This document shows, piece after piece, positions 45,947 through 57,764 of a stretch of 64,000 nucleotides of DNA. The stretch lies in the NCBI GenBank assembly GCA_944472155.2, contig OX235271.1:65888416-65952415 (forward strand), given 5' to 3'. Positions within the stretch are counted from its first letter, which is position 1; each line of letters starts with the position of its first letter. The DNA comes from Trichobilharzia szidati (Eukaryota; Platyhelminthes; Trematoda; Strigeidida; Schistosomatidae). The notes under the pieces are model-generated. The model was not told the origin of the DNA and searched no databases. It saw nothing but the letters and a program-made list of their open reading frames with translations. The position numbers and the translations under genes were made by a program.

Positions 45947-46996
45947 GAGCTCATAGACCATATTAATATATGTGTAAAACTTAGGCACTGTGGTAGTAAG
46001 TAATTCCATATTAGTTTGTTTATTACATATATCACACAGTGAAACAGTATTATTTACTGGATGACGTTTCAAACAAAATTTATTGTTCACAATCATATCA
46101 ATTGTAATCACACGACTGTGACACTTGAGTTTTATAGATTTCTTTGTTCTCTCCTATTCCTCGTTTGGGTAGTAGAATTTTCCAGATATCGGGGACAGGT
46201 GTTGAATCACTCCTATTACACGTATTTGTAGTTGATTCGATAAACAAAGCTTCTGTTATCAATCTCTCCCTCCATCCTGTGACATTAGATTTTAAAACTG
46301 TCATCCTATCCCATCCTACTGTATGGTTGTGTGTAACTGCATGTAGTACTATTTTTTTTTATTCCTTCACGTTCCCAGTGGAACATAGGGCTTTAAGCTA
46401 GAGGCTTGAAGTTTCTGTAGCAGTGTTTATTTTTACAGGATGAGGTTACTAGCCTCATGCCCAACCTTTCCTCTTCGCCGGCTTTTTAGTTCTGGCTTAG
46501 CGAGGTAAAGGAGTGCGTCGGCCGGGGATCGAACCCCGGACCATGCGCATGGTTGGCGAGCGTCCTAACCACTATGCCACTATAGCTAAACTATTCTCTA
46601 GATTTCTTATCTTATACCTAGGAAATAGTTCAGCTATAGTACTACATGCAGTTACACACAACCATACAGTAGGATGGGATAGGATGACAGTTTTAAAATC
46701 TAATGTCACAGGATGGAGGGAGAGATTGATAACAGAAGCTTTGTTTATCGAATCAACTACAAATACGTGTAATAGGAGTGATTCAACACCTGTCCCCGAT
46801 ATCTGGAAAATTCTACTACCCAAACGAGGAATAGGAGAGAACAAAGAAATCTATAAAACTCAAGTGTCACAGTCGTGTGATTACAATTGATATGATTGTG
46901 AACAATAAATTTTGTTTGAAACGTCATCCAGTAAATAATACTGTTTCACTGTGTGATATATGTAATAAACAAACTAATACGGAGCTCATAGACCAT
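45947..46996. mobile_element. Palindromic PLE P2 3' end, 15-bp TSD
   Basis: TSD GAGCTCATAGACCAT at 45947-45961 and 46982-46996. The insert contains identical inverted arms at 46010-46351 and 46637-46978 (342 bp each). Each arm encodes the same PLE C terminus: MTVLKSNVTGWRERLITEA on both strands, ending QVSQSCDYN, followed by the 3' untranslated end. The palindrome resumes beyond the element B insertion in its loop (AGCTAAACTATT against AATAGTTCAGCT). It encodes no complete protein. Confidence 0.9.
46352..46590 (-). repeat. Element B inside the PLE palindrome
   Basis: Minus-oriented and well preserved: head at about 46520-46585 (on the minus strand TGGCATAGTGGTTAGGACG and GGTTCGATCCCC), body, CTTCAAGCCTCTAGCTTAAAG and an A9 tail. 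Flanked by the short repeat ACTAT. It marks the third level of nesting at this site. Confidence 0.85.
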
Positions 46997-47243
46997 TAGG
47001 CCACTGGGACCTGATCCAATGGCCAGATGATGAATTGTAACTTCTTCCAATTCGTGACATTGCACGACCACTTCGCAATGTCTTCGGTGGGTATTTGTCC
47101 TCACACCCGATCTGCTGTACTGTACTGGTCACAACGTCCTACTAGAACTCCAGAAAACTGCCTACGTGAATAGGGCCTGTCGCTAGTGATTATCTCACTT
47201 TTTTTCAAGTATTGGTTTGTAGGAATTTGATTGATTGGTATGA

Positions 47244-47400
47244 TTCCACTGTGGGTAAAATTTTATTTTGATAAGGTCTCACACTGCTCATATTATTATT
47301 AGGAGGAAATTGTGCTTGAAACGTCATCAGTAAATATTACTGTAAAAAACTGTGGGATCTTATCATAATAAATTTTACCCACGATGAAAGTGAAAGTCTC
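47244..47400. mobile_element. Small palindromic PLE 3'-end remnant
   Basis: Imperfect inverted repeats GGGTAAAATTTTATTTTGAT (47253 onward) and its counterpart ATCATAATAAATTTTACCC (to about 47391) bracket a segment with GTGCTTGAAACGTCATCAG, the same 3' end signature as at 17.1 and 52.2 kb. No clear TSD. Confidence 0.6.
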
Positions 47401-49080
47401 TCGACTAAACTATCCATTTTAGAGAACTCAGCTTAATCAGTACCATCCATCTTAGCTATAAGCCTTCATCATTTCTAACTTCTTATTTATTGAAACATGC
47501 GTGTTTGCCTATCCTTTGTTCCGCCATCAGACGGATTTATGGTTTTAAAGTCAGTTTATAGACATAATATCATTCACATTAAAAAATTTGTTTATTAGTG
47601 GGCTGAAGAACACAAATTGATTTTGACTTGTTTTTAGTCAGTGTATTATTTCCACTCAGGAAAGCTGATAGTAAATACGACTAGTTTTCATTTCGTGAAA
47701 GAAGTTTTCATCATTCTTACGAATCTGTTTTATTTGTGTTTGAGAACTAACAAGAGATCTACTATCATTATCTATATACTTATACTGTTTGGATGGAAAA
47801 TTCCCATTCTGAGTAATAAAAAAAAGAAGATTTAACAGTGAAGGAAATTTTTATTTTTCGAAAGAGTCATTTTCAAATGTTGTACAGTCGTATTTATATT
47901 TAACAGAGGATTAATAAGGTCAGTCATATACTGGTAATTGTGTTCTAGACAATGTACATTCAGTAATGTCGGCTGCAGACTGGAAGGCGATGATTACGCG
48001 AAGATTCGAAAATAGTGACGGTAGTTAGAATTACGTAAAAGTGTGCAAAATATGCAAAAGCTGATGAAATACGGTAGAACGTTTTTATAAAGTGCGTATG
48101 AGAAATGTGATATAATTAATATAAATAATAATAGTGATATTGATAACTGCAAAATAATTCATGATTAATTAGAAGGATAAAACGAAGCAAAATTATGGCA
48201 TGAATTTTACTCTGGCCATAGTAAGGCGAATAAAAGTAGACATTCAGTTTCAAGTTCGAATAGCCAGTGGTTCGGCTATGTACAAATGACGTATTCACAG
48301 TCAGTTCGTGCAGTTGTGGATAATTTTGTATAGCACTGTAGGCCAGTTATGTAGGAGTGCCCAGCGTCCGGAATTAACAGTGTTCGAGGACAAAACTATT
48401 AGTGTTGTGTTTTTCCCTGTGGCTAACCACGTTAGACAGCGTTCTAAAGTACGTTTGCGGACTTGTTACTAAGTAAAGCTGATGTACTTTGATTCACGGG
48501 AACAGGTAAACTGACAAGTACACAATGAATTCATCCAAAGCGGTAACTTATCCTTAACGCAAGATTGGATTAACTGGTTCCTGGAGAATGCGTCATTCAC
48601 ATTGTGGCCGTCTGAAATTGAGAAAAATGTACTTCATAGAAAAATGGTGATTCAGAAGTCCGCATGCTACTAACACAAAAGAATCATTCTTGGCGGTATT
48701 TGTTCAGTCTGTTGATTTGGAAATAATTAATTCTAACGTGTTTAGATAACTGACATTATTTGGGATGATGTTTTGGTGAAGAATGAATATGATCCGAAAA
48801 TGGTAGTCAGCGGTGCATTCCTATCCGAATTTTGCATACTTAATATATCTCCAGTATGGTGCTATCTTTACTGGGACTCAAATGGACTACACTAGTTCGC
48901 AATACAGTATTCTTAATGTAAAAAGGATCTAGTATATCAAAAAACTGATTACAGTGAATTGCAGTAATACTTAGTTTCAGTTGTTAGATATTCGCAGCTT
49001 AGAACGCAAGATATTTTCTTATGCACTAGGCGTACTACAAGCGTTTTCTTATGTGAACCTAATACTACTGATTACTTAAA
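47401..49080. other. No convincing gene
   Basis: AT-rich. A plus segment at about 48530-48665 is open (GNLSLTQDWINWFLENASFT) after a weak acceptor, but there is no good donor and it is not called. Confidence 0.3.
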
Positions 49081-49082
49081 TA

Positions 49083-49925
49083 TTACTATTCACATTATGG
49101 GATTTCTGGGGATTTCCGTCTGATATCGCTTAGTAGGTTTTCCTCATTGACAAGCATCAGCTGGGGAGATCATTGAAAACCAGAGAACACTTGACGACTG
49201 TTTCATCCCGTTTTGGGACTTTTCGTGAGTGCGCGCGTACGACCTTGCTAGTGTTCTAACCTGGCAATTCAGGTTACGACACCAAGTTCATTGACCTTCC
49301 ATCCAAATGGGCTGGGATTCAGTGACCTGTGGATTTTAACTTATTCAAATCATGATCTGGTGTGACCATCACCAATGCCTCTAATAAACATTCACTTCAC
49401 CTTGAAATGGTGCATCCTACTGGTCATGACTTCCCATTGTAGCTTCAGAAAATCCATACAGTAGCCATCTGTGAGCTGATGACTTATATCCATATTAAAG
49501 GGTTTGTGGGAATTTCAGGTTAACTTTAATTGTTAGGTTTTCATTAGGAAAAAAACGGGTTTGATGCACGGTGATGTCATGGCTTTCGATTGCTGACGAA
49601 TCCTAAAATGGGACGAGACAGCTATCCAATACTCCCTGGTTTTCAGTGATGTCTTCATTATATTTCTCGTACGTTGTATTTTCAGGCATCTTGCGGAAGC
49701 TCATTTCATTCTGGTAGCGATCAGTTACACAATTTGCTTGCTGGTAAAGAGTGTTGCTAAACTGAAAGTGTACATCCACGGTAAACATTAGCAGTAGGCC
49801 ACTTAATCCCGACACTGGGAGTGAGAGACGTTCTGAATGTTAACAAGTGGTATCGATAGTCCTATTGATTAGGATCTTGAAATCAGGCGAAAATCCTCAA
49901 AAATCCCATAATGTGAATAGTAACA
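49083..49925. repeat. Element D inverted pair
   Basis: The outer ends are inverted copies: ACTATTCACATTATGGGATT (49090 onward) and AATCCCATAATGTGAATAGT (to about 49922). The left copy is minus-oriented with a hammerhead-like region at 49165-49230; the right is plus-oriented with CTGACGA..GGGACGAGACAGCTATCC at about 49593-49640. The body GTGACCATCACCAATGCC is also found at 7.8 and 59.2 kb. The right copy is interrupted by about 200 bp containing an exon-like frame. Confidence 0.65.
49673..49832 (-). CDS. Exon-like open segment inside element D pair
   Basis: The minus strand has a good acceptor (TTGTTAACATTCAG at 49833 upward), then 52 open codons, then AAC/GTACGA (weak donor). The peptide begins RLSLPVSGLSGLLLMFTVDV and includes TLYQQANCVTDRYQNEMSFR. 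It looks like protein but lies between two inverted repeat arms. It could be a real exon around which element D copies inserted, or a captured fragment. Confidence 0.35.
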
Positions 49926-50178
49926 TCTAAGTTTTATGCAAGGTGACAATTACAGGTACAGCTAATGTATTACAAAATATTTTTATGGTCTCTTAACAAA
50001 GCTTGTCATATACTGGTGGCTGGACACATTTTGCTAAAACTCGTAGATGACCTAAAATTCTCATCTTCTAAGTACATTTAAATAAGTAACAGATGAGCAG
50101 CTCATCTAACTTTCAAACTTCCGGAAACAGTTTTTTTAATTGTCATTTTGTTAGTTAGTGAATATAAAATCTATTTAC

Positions 50179-50222
50179 CGGAAGAAAACATCTATCACCT
50201 TTCCTGAAATTTCATCAGTTTT
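50179..50222 (-). CDS. Candidate small exon
   Basis: Minus strand: ATAACTTCAG / 14 open codons + CG / GTAAATAG. The peptide is KTDEISGKVIDVFF. Only one frame is open. Entry phase is 0. Short, so weakly supported. Confidence 0.3.
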
Positions 50223-50745
50223 CTGAAGTTATCACTTCTTGGTAAAATTTACAGATTGTCATACATCAGTCTTGTCAGAGTCATAGACAAACAAGAGAAA
50301 CAAGTCGATTTTCAATTGTATTTGAAGTGTATCCAATACAAATGACTCTTTTATAATAAATATAAACCTCATTAATAGCTAAGCATTAACATTAGGCGTG
50401 GTATGAAGGACACAATAAAGACAAATTAGGAAATGAACAAATTAAGGTATATAATAAATATGAAACCTCATTAGAGCGATATATAACTGCTGACCAGATA
50501 TACTGAATAATAATACAATTTTCTTTGAGTAGTTTTTGTTCAGTGGGCGGAAGTTTTCAAGGCTCTCTTAATTTTTAATGTTATCCTAATAGACTAGATT
50601 CACAATCTGACTGATATGTCATAGTGATTTAAACGAATTTAGGGAATTCTATTAATTCTCATCAAAACAGTTCTGGCTGAATATTGGAAAGAAAATTTCG
50701 AAGAGCAATCCACAAACTTAATGCGAAAAATAGTGGCTTTTAATA
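50223..50745. other. No recognised feature
   Basis: AT-rich spacer. Confidence 0.3.
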
Positions 50746-50749
50746 TATA

Positions 50750-52800
50750 TATGTTCTCTGAGCTAGAGCAGAGCTTTCATCACTGCCCTACTAAGCAGCA
50801 TCGCTTCAGCGCATACTTCAATTTGAAGTAAGCTTTTACATTTCCCCACAACTTTATTAGTCATCTCTCCTGGTATATTACCTTGAACGTGATTGGTAGT
50901 CTTTGTGTGTTTTCACACCCTCTAGGCTACTTGTATTGGCATTGGTGCTGATTGTTTTCTTGACTTGAAATTTGACCCTTTATGTGTGAGATTTCATTCT
51001 TATCGGTTGATGAATTTTGTCTATGTCATTGTGTGTATTGATTGACGATTCACTTGAATACTGGGCTTATGAATGTTCTCTTGCATTCTTGTTTTTTCCT
51101 CTGTCTAATATCTGGACGTTGTCCTAGTCGAAGTGATGTCCGTGGTTGTCTGTATGTAGTGATATGAGGGATGGATGTCATGTCTTTTGATGGCTAGTTT
51201 ATGTTTATTCTTACGAGGACGAAGCGGACATCCATTTTGGCCAATGTAGTGTTTTTCGCAGTTGTTACAACTTATTTTGTAGATGATGTTGGTTTTATCT
51301 TCTTTCGTTGTTGAGTCTTTCGGTTGACATAGAACTGAGTGAAATGATTTTGTTGGTTTGTGTGTGACAGCAACTCCGAAAGGTTTGAAGAGTGTTGCAG
51401 TGATTTCTGAAGTGTCCTGTATATGTGTTAGGGTGATTTTCTTTTTGTTTTCTATGGGGGCCTTTGACTTGAAAGGTTGGCTTGGCGAAAGACGTCTTTT
51501 GATGAAGATCAGTGAATGTGGATTCTTTTGGAAGACGTCCGTGAGGTATCTTTCTGCAATGTTCCTTATCGTGTGAGTGCTGCGATGAGTCCTGGCTCTC
51601 CTGAATAGTGTTTGTATACAATTGCTTCTGTGTGTTATTGTGTTGTTGCTGTTGTAATTGAGTGTGTTATCTGTGTGGGTTGATTTACAATAAACTCGAG
51701 TTTCTAATTCCTCTGTGGTTTTTCACTTGACTAAGACGTCCATAAAGGAGGATTTAGTTCTCGAGTTCCTCTTTTTTGTGCATTTAATGTTATTGAAAAC
51801 GCTGTTAATTAAGTTGTGAGCTTTGTGCAACTCGTTTATTTTGATTACTTAAGAATGTGTCATCTACGTAATGTGTCCAAATTTTGGGTTTGGTCTTTGA
51901 TAGGATTATGTTTTTGAGCCTTTGTGTCACTGCTACAGCGGTCAAACCTGATGTCAAATATCCAGATCGCTGAGATCCTGGACCTATAACTGGTTTCAGA
52001 AGATTAAGCTTGATACTCAGTACTCTATGCACTGTAACTGACGCGGAACAACAGAAAAATGTTGGACAAAACGATCATTTATTATTCAAGCAAAAAACAA
52101 ACAGATTTACAGTGGTTAATCAGTACTAAAGTCTGAAAATAGATGTTAGTATGATATACACCTTGATATGATTATAGGCAATAAATTGTGCTCGAAACAT
52201 CATCATTAAGTATTACTGAATAACAGTGTGAGACTTTATAAAAATAAATTTTACCCATTATGGAATTATACTCTACCACAGTGCACAAAATTTATTCTTA
52301 TATCAATAATACTTCTGATCGTACTACTCCAATCTTCTGTCAACCAGTTCACGATTAAGCAGTGACAGCCTTCTTGTCACCCTCCATAAGATACCAGTTT
52401 GAATAAACAAACTATTCAAAGTTCACCAAAATTGACACCTGATGTTGGTGACCTTATGGGTGTTCGTTTAACTTGTTCATATATTTGGCAGTTTAATTGG
52501 AAATATGTTGTCAGGCATAGGTTTATACATTCCATCCAACTTGTGTGTTGCAGTTTTGATTGTTGTGGGAGGTTTTCGTCGTTGTAGAGTAGTTGTTCCA
52601 TGATCTCTTTTGCCAGTTTCTGTCCGTTTGGGTATATAATGACCGTCTTTTTGAATACCTTTGATTTTCTTTTGAAGTTAGGTGTCAAATTTGATGGATT
52701 GATCACTGGATTCCGTTTGGTGTTTCAATTTACTCTATAGTTTTATGGATAGTTTAGGGTTCCTGGAGTTGATGAGATTGGTTGTAATTGGATGTCTGGT
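50750..52800 (-). mobile_element. PLE family P3, degraded and interrupted
   Basis: On the minus strand: motif B region CQIYEQVKRTPIRSPTSG at about 52445-52500 (the family's G-x-P-M-G-S-P is mutated); after an insertion the frame resumes LTAVAVTQRLKNIILSKTKP and WTHYVDDTF (catalytic YVDD, about 51855-51885). Then a linker ending STERLNNERR (51295), a GIY-YIG segment (K-I-S-C-N-N-C..H-Y-I-G-Q-N-G, about 51225-51285) and a 3' end with GTATGCGCTGAAGCGATGC near 50800. Several frameshifts; inactive. Its relative is at 6.7-7.4 kb. Confidence 0.82.
51943..52446. mobile_element. Insertion within P3 PLE containing another PLE 3' end
   Basis: ACCTGATGT occurs at both edges (near 51946 and 52438) and may be a 9-bp TSD. 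The inserted DNA contains GGCAATAAATTGTGCTCG followed by AAACATCATCATTAAG and a TTTTACCCATTATG end like the one at 47.25 kb. It splits the RT exactly at motif B. Confidence 0.6.
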
Positions 52801-53083
52801 TTGTATACTATTTATCTAAAGCTTCCTACAGTTTCACAAGAGTTAAACTGTATACTGTCAAGGAGTGAATTTTATTTCACTTGTAAAAGTAAATATGCTG
52901 CCGTCTCCAACATATCTGCACTGAAAAGCTCCACTGAATTCAGCTGTCTATGAAGTTTTTGAGTAACTCTCTTACCTTTCTTAACCGGAGAAGCTTAGTA
53001 TTCTGTAAATCATTCAAGCTATAGTGAAAGTAATACAATTCATGGTGAAAATAATTCTGAAAATGACCACAAAGCGTAATTAC

Positions 53084-53144
53084 ACTGAGTGCTGTTTCAC
53101 TTGATCAGCTATAAGTATTCTATTTGGCTGACAGTTGTGTCTGA
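53084..53144 (-). CDS. Candidate small exon
   Basis: Minus strand: TTATCTACTTTAG / TC + 19 open codons + GT / GTAATT (or ending at TCA/GTGTAA). The peptide is RHNCQPNRILIADQVKQHS. Good acceptor, weaker donor. Entry phase fits the exon at 57765-57931; the shorter donor choice fits the one at 50179-50222. Confidence 0.35.
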
Positions 53145-54200
53145 CTAAAGTAGATAAACTGAAATTATTAGAATTCCTCATATACATGGTTGTTTTGAAA
53201 AAAAATGTTACGAAACAAATGGCTGTATTGCGTGAACAAATGAGGTTTATACTAATAAGAAATGCCTTATCAGATGAAGCATTGTAACCATTTGTTTTGT
53301 TTTTCATGCTGTCTTTGATAAACAAATATTATTTGATAAAGAGATAGAATAATCCTGACATATTTCGATGCAGATAAGACTAGACTAATAACATTATTAT
53401 TATTATTATCATCATCATCAAATGTATTCAGTATATTGATAAACAGAAATAAACTCTATCTTAACATGTTTATGCAATTAAATGTCAAAAAAATAAAACA
53501 ATTCTATGAAGTCATCAAAACATATGGTGTCGTAGAAGGTATATTAGACAGACTTTTAGCTGAATAGTTAATTGGAAAATCCCTCCATAAACAGTCTATT
53601 TACAATAGTTATACTGATTAGAATACTTCAACTAATTTCGTAATTACTACTCTTTTCAACGGACTTGAATTTCACTGTTATAACATTTGCATATATGTTT
53701 TTGATCCAGTCTTCATTACTTCTCTTTATTTCTGGTTTGTACTTATTTATAATGCTTCAATCTGATAGTGTTTATCATAATGTGTTGTTAATAACATTGC
53801 AATTCTGTTAGAATGAATTGATGCTAAAGCCAAGAATTCACTGCATGACGTTGGACCGTCCGGCGGGAATGTGTTTATTCGGTTTGGATTATGAATACAG
53901 AGCTTTGGTTCTACCTTGTTCATAAAATTCTTCTCGTTTCTCAGGTATTTAACGGTTTGGTATGGTTAGTTAAATTTGATGTTGAGTTAGCATTTAGTAC
54001 TTGAGAAACGTCTGAAATGTTGAAGTGGTTTTATGTTTTTAACTTTCAAACGTCTTTTTATGCTGTTAGAATAATAAATTCAAACTGTGAATGACTCTTC
54101 AAAGTTTGTAGGTCATACAGTAGAAGGAATCGACTGGTTCCTTGCCTTCAAATAGAAATAATTGAAGGTATGAAAAATCCTCATGTCTTGTGATTAAGAA
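53145..54200. other. No gene; ATT/ATC microsatellite
   Basis: A (ATT)n(ATC)n run lies at 53392-53421. The rest is AT-rich without recognised features. Confidence 0.4.
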
Positions 54201-54204
54201 TTAA

Positions 54205-54415
54205 TTCCTTTACGACCCAAGTGGAACATGGGGCCTCAAGCTAGAGACTTGAAGTTTCTGTAGCAGAGGTGATCATTTTAACAGAATTGGGTTGCTAGCC
54301 TCTTGCTCACCCTTACCTCTTTACCAGTCTTACTACTGGCTTAGAGAGGCAATGGAGTTCGTCGGACCACCTGCGTGGTCGGCGAACACTCTACCGCTGT
54401 GCTACCGATGCACCA
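54205..54415 (-). repeat. Element B copy
   Basis: Minus-oriented and diverged. The tail, GGGCCTCAAGCTAGAGACTT, the body and a shortened tRNA-like head (ACCACCTGCGTGGTCGGCG) are present. The overlapping 94-codon plus frame is a shadow. Confidence 0.7.
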
Positions 54416-55380
54416 AGTCAGCTAAGAGATCTCTTTTCGTAATTTCACTTCAAAGCTGTTCAGTAATTTTGGAGGTTATATACACAATGTTAACTGACAA
54501 CAGAGATCAGAAGTTATTGTCAGGTAGAAACAAAATAAATGAAAATACATCAGTAATAACAATGTGTGGAAAATAGTGAATAGTTTTATGTAATCGAGAG
54601 GGTTTATAACTAATTAGTTAGAAAACGAGAGAACAGGGAATTGGAAATAAGTTATGAAATCAAAAATTAAACAAGACTATGTAAACCTTGTTATACAACA
54701 ATTTGTGTAAGCTAAACTGACCCTAAGGCTACAGCAATAAAAGAAGGTTGATCAAATTTTTCTGAGCACAAAGTTGAAGTTTCTCCATGCGGATCGCTAA
54801 AACTGCAACTGGATGGAGAAGATGTAGGAAAACTGCTCTTATAAGCCTTCATCGTATTTTATGCATAATTCTGGATATAGTCTTTGCTGATGCTGCGTCA
54901 CCGGAAGTAACAACGTGCTTCAGATTTGAGCTGCTGACTTTTCTAAGTTCTTCTTTTGAGTTTTACTCATTACAGTGGTGGTAGAAAGTATGATATACCT
55001 TATGTATAATTCTGGTTTTCGAAGCTACCTATGCAACGGCTGTTTTGTAACAACACTGGGAAAGACGTAATTAAAATTGCAACTGAAACAGAAGGTTGCG
55101 ATTATTCACGTACGATTTATTACCTAACAGTATCTCTTAAATTATTTCAAAATATACACACTGTAAAGACTAAACTTAATCAGGGGACTCTGGTTATGTA
55201 TTAGAAAGGATTAGTGCTATATTAATCGTGAAATTCTGACGCTATATATCTGTATAAAAATTAGCTAAATATACTACAAATAGAACATTTCACTAATGAC
55301 TGAAACACTGACAGCTTTTTCTGCTTAATTTTTTTCCTGTAAGAAAAGTCAAATATTAACCTCCTAGATTGTTATTTCGC
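54416..55380. other. No recognised feature
   Basis: AT-rich spacer. Confidence 0.3.
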
Positions 55381-55384
55381 TTCA

Positions 55385-56175
55385 ATGGGAAGACAGGAGT
55401 AGGCTGAAGCTGCCCATTATCACCTCAAGGGACCGAAGATTTGCGAGCGAAATCCAACAAGTTGGTAGAAGATGCAACAAAGACAGAACTTTGAGTGAAA
55501 ATAGAATAGACGTAGGTGATGGAGTTGCCCGACTAACCAACAATAAGCAGCAACCACTATCAATCGAAGAAATTTGAAAGTAGCTGTATCTTTCATTTAC
55601 TTAGGCAGCATCTTTCCAAACGCAAACGACGTCGATGAGGACAGCAAAGCTAGTTATGATAGAGAGAGCCAAAAAACGCTCATGACTCTGAAATCGATGC
55701 TGAAACCCACAATGCAGCACCAAGCACAAGGAACAAGATCCAAATCCTGTTTTTTTAATAATGCCAAGAGAGTGCCTCTTCATGATTAAGAGATTTGGCG
55801 CATCACGAAATCATTTGCAACAAGCTGGATATTTTCATCAGCATCTGTCTTCTGTCAATACTGAAGATTATGTAGTCAGAAATACTAGTCAGCAAGGAAC
55901 ACCAGCAGTGAGCAAACCAGCCAGGAATCTATTTCCCTACAAATATATCGAAAGAGGTGGAAAGAGCATATACTAGGGAGGAGGTCACGTACCAGAAGAC
56001 CGTAATGTAGAAGATAAACTGGAAGCGACGAGTTGGGCGTCCTAGGATAGCATCGAGGAGAACATGTGAAAAGGTGATGAGAGCTCATAGACAATCGTGA
56101 AGTCAAGTGAAGGTGATAGTAGAAAGTGAGATAAAGCCTTGTGTTACACTTAGAACCCAAGGAGTGAATAACAAT
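55385..56175 (+). mobile_element. RTE retrotransposon fragment (RT thumb to C terminus)
   Basis: Plus-strand frames give the RTE order: NRIDVGDGVARLTNNKQQPL, then VAVSFIYLGSIFPNANDVDE (family's F-T-Y-L-G-S-I), a K-S-M-L-K-P stretch, later the conserved C-terminal block (GTACCAGAAGACCG = region of W-N-P-x-G-x-R-x-R-G-R-P) and ACCCAAGGAGTGAATAACAA at the end. Frameshifted. Confidence 0.75.
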
Positions 56176-56399
56176 AATTCAGTGGGACGAAGTTCGCTTT
56201 ACTGTGAATATTAGAAAAATAAAGAATCAGAGTAACAATAGTAGGGCTTCTGCTCAATGGGAAAAACCTAAGTGATAATGATTCCACGACTCATATGAAC
56301 GATTGTTAATAGAGAAGCAACTAATGTGTCGCTTTAAATGTCAAAATGGTTGATGTCAAAGCTGCCTACTATCACTCATGAAATTCTTAATTGTGGTGG

Positions 56400-57245
56400 A
56401 CTGGATTATGCGTCAGACTGTGGGGAGCGAGAAGACAGGAATATGTTGAACCGATAAGAAGACTCTAGAAGATCTGGATTTCTGACTTACAGGCAGAAGA
56501 AGCAGGGAAGACAGGACTTCAAGTGAAAATCGAGAGAACGGAGTTGATGAAGATAACCAAACAACCAAAACAAGCACAAATCGCTATCAACAGAATAAAT
56601 GTGAAAGGGGTAACTTCCTTCACTTATATAGGCAGCATCGTTTCAATTACAGGCAACAAAACGGATGAGGATTTCAAAACTATAACCGGAAAGGCAAAGT
56701 GAACATTCATCACTTCAAAATCAGTTTTTAAATCTTCTACATTACACTCAGCATAAACGATAAGATTCGGATTTTCAACACCACCGTTAAGTCGGTCAGT
56801 ACTGCTTTATAAGTCAGGAACTCGGCGTGTCACGAAAAGTATTTCCAGTAGGCTATTTTTATCAACAATGGTCTTCGCTAGCTCCATAGGGAGAATCAAA
56901 TGACAAGAAAAAATTAGCAACAAGAAACTCTGGCAATAAACTAACCAAGAACATATTTCTGAACAAATGTTGAGAAGAAAATGTTGACGGATCACAGACA
57001 CTTTGACGAGACCATCAAATGACATCACGCGCCATGCCATTGGTCAAGTGGGACCCGAATGTGAAACAACGAGTTAGGCTTCCGAGAGGGACGTGGATAA
57101 AATAGTGTGAGGAGAAAACTGAAGACGTTGAGTAATCATGAGGCCAATTTAAGAGAACAGCACAGAACAGAACAAAGTGGAGATGTGGTTTTGAAGCCCT
57201 ATTTTACACTAGGAACTCAAGGGAAAATTATTGATAATAACAAAT
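56400..57245 (+). mobile_element. RTE retrotransposon fragment, second copy
   Basis: The same region as the preceding copy: CTAGAAGATCTGGATTTCTG (motif C neighbourhood as in 40432, but the DD part is deleted), TTCACTTATATAGGCAGCATC (F-T-Y-I-G-S-I), then the C-terminal part with CAAGTGGGACCCGAATGTG and an end near AACTCAAGGGAAAAT. Frames are broken. Confidence 0.75.
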
Positions 57246-57760
57246 AAAAAATTGAAAATAAAATTAGGAAGGTATGAAAACGATTTAAAAATGCACGGTT
57301 TCATTTACTCATCAAGTTTAAGCTCTTTTCTCTTGGAAGAAATAAAAGTAGCAGGTGTCTTTTGGTAATCTACTGTTTCATTTGTTTATCACTTGCAAAT
57401 TGCTATAACAAACTTAACTGAAATCTTTCTGTACATCTCGTTGACGGTGAATAATGTGACGATGTGGCTGTTTAAAGTCAGTCAGTTTCATACATTGATA
57501 AAGAGATAACCACATCAATGAAATTTGCAGTTTGTGTCCTATAAAGTTCAAGGTGGGATTTCAACACAGTTCCTTATGAAAACTGAAATTATTCAGATCA
57601 CTGTATGTGATCTGCTTGATGACATAAGTGAGAACCAAGAGAGCAAACATAAGTGTGTGATGGTATATGCTACTGTTTGATTGATATGAGCTATTGGATA
57701 TCAATCATATTGATCAACCAGTCGTATATACCATCAGATAATCATATAGTCGGCTCTAAT
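57246..57760. other. No recognised feature
   Basis: AT-rich, presumed intron. Confidence 0.3.
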
Positions 57761-57764
57761 GTAC

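Larger units (their letters stand above)
45762..47241 (-). repeat. Element A (minus), split by a 1-kb insertion
   Basis: The pieces are 45762-45961 (3' end, hammerhead-like segment with GACACAGCTGTCC, B box GTTCGAACC) and 46982-47190 (A-box half and 5' part, ending GGCCAGATGATGAATTG..CCTATTCACG). A second 3'-end fragment (AAGTATTGGTTTGTAGG) sits at 47209-47241. Confidence 0.8.
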
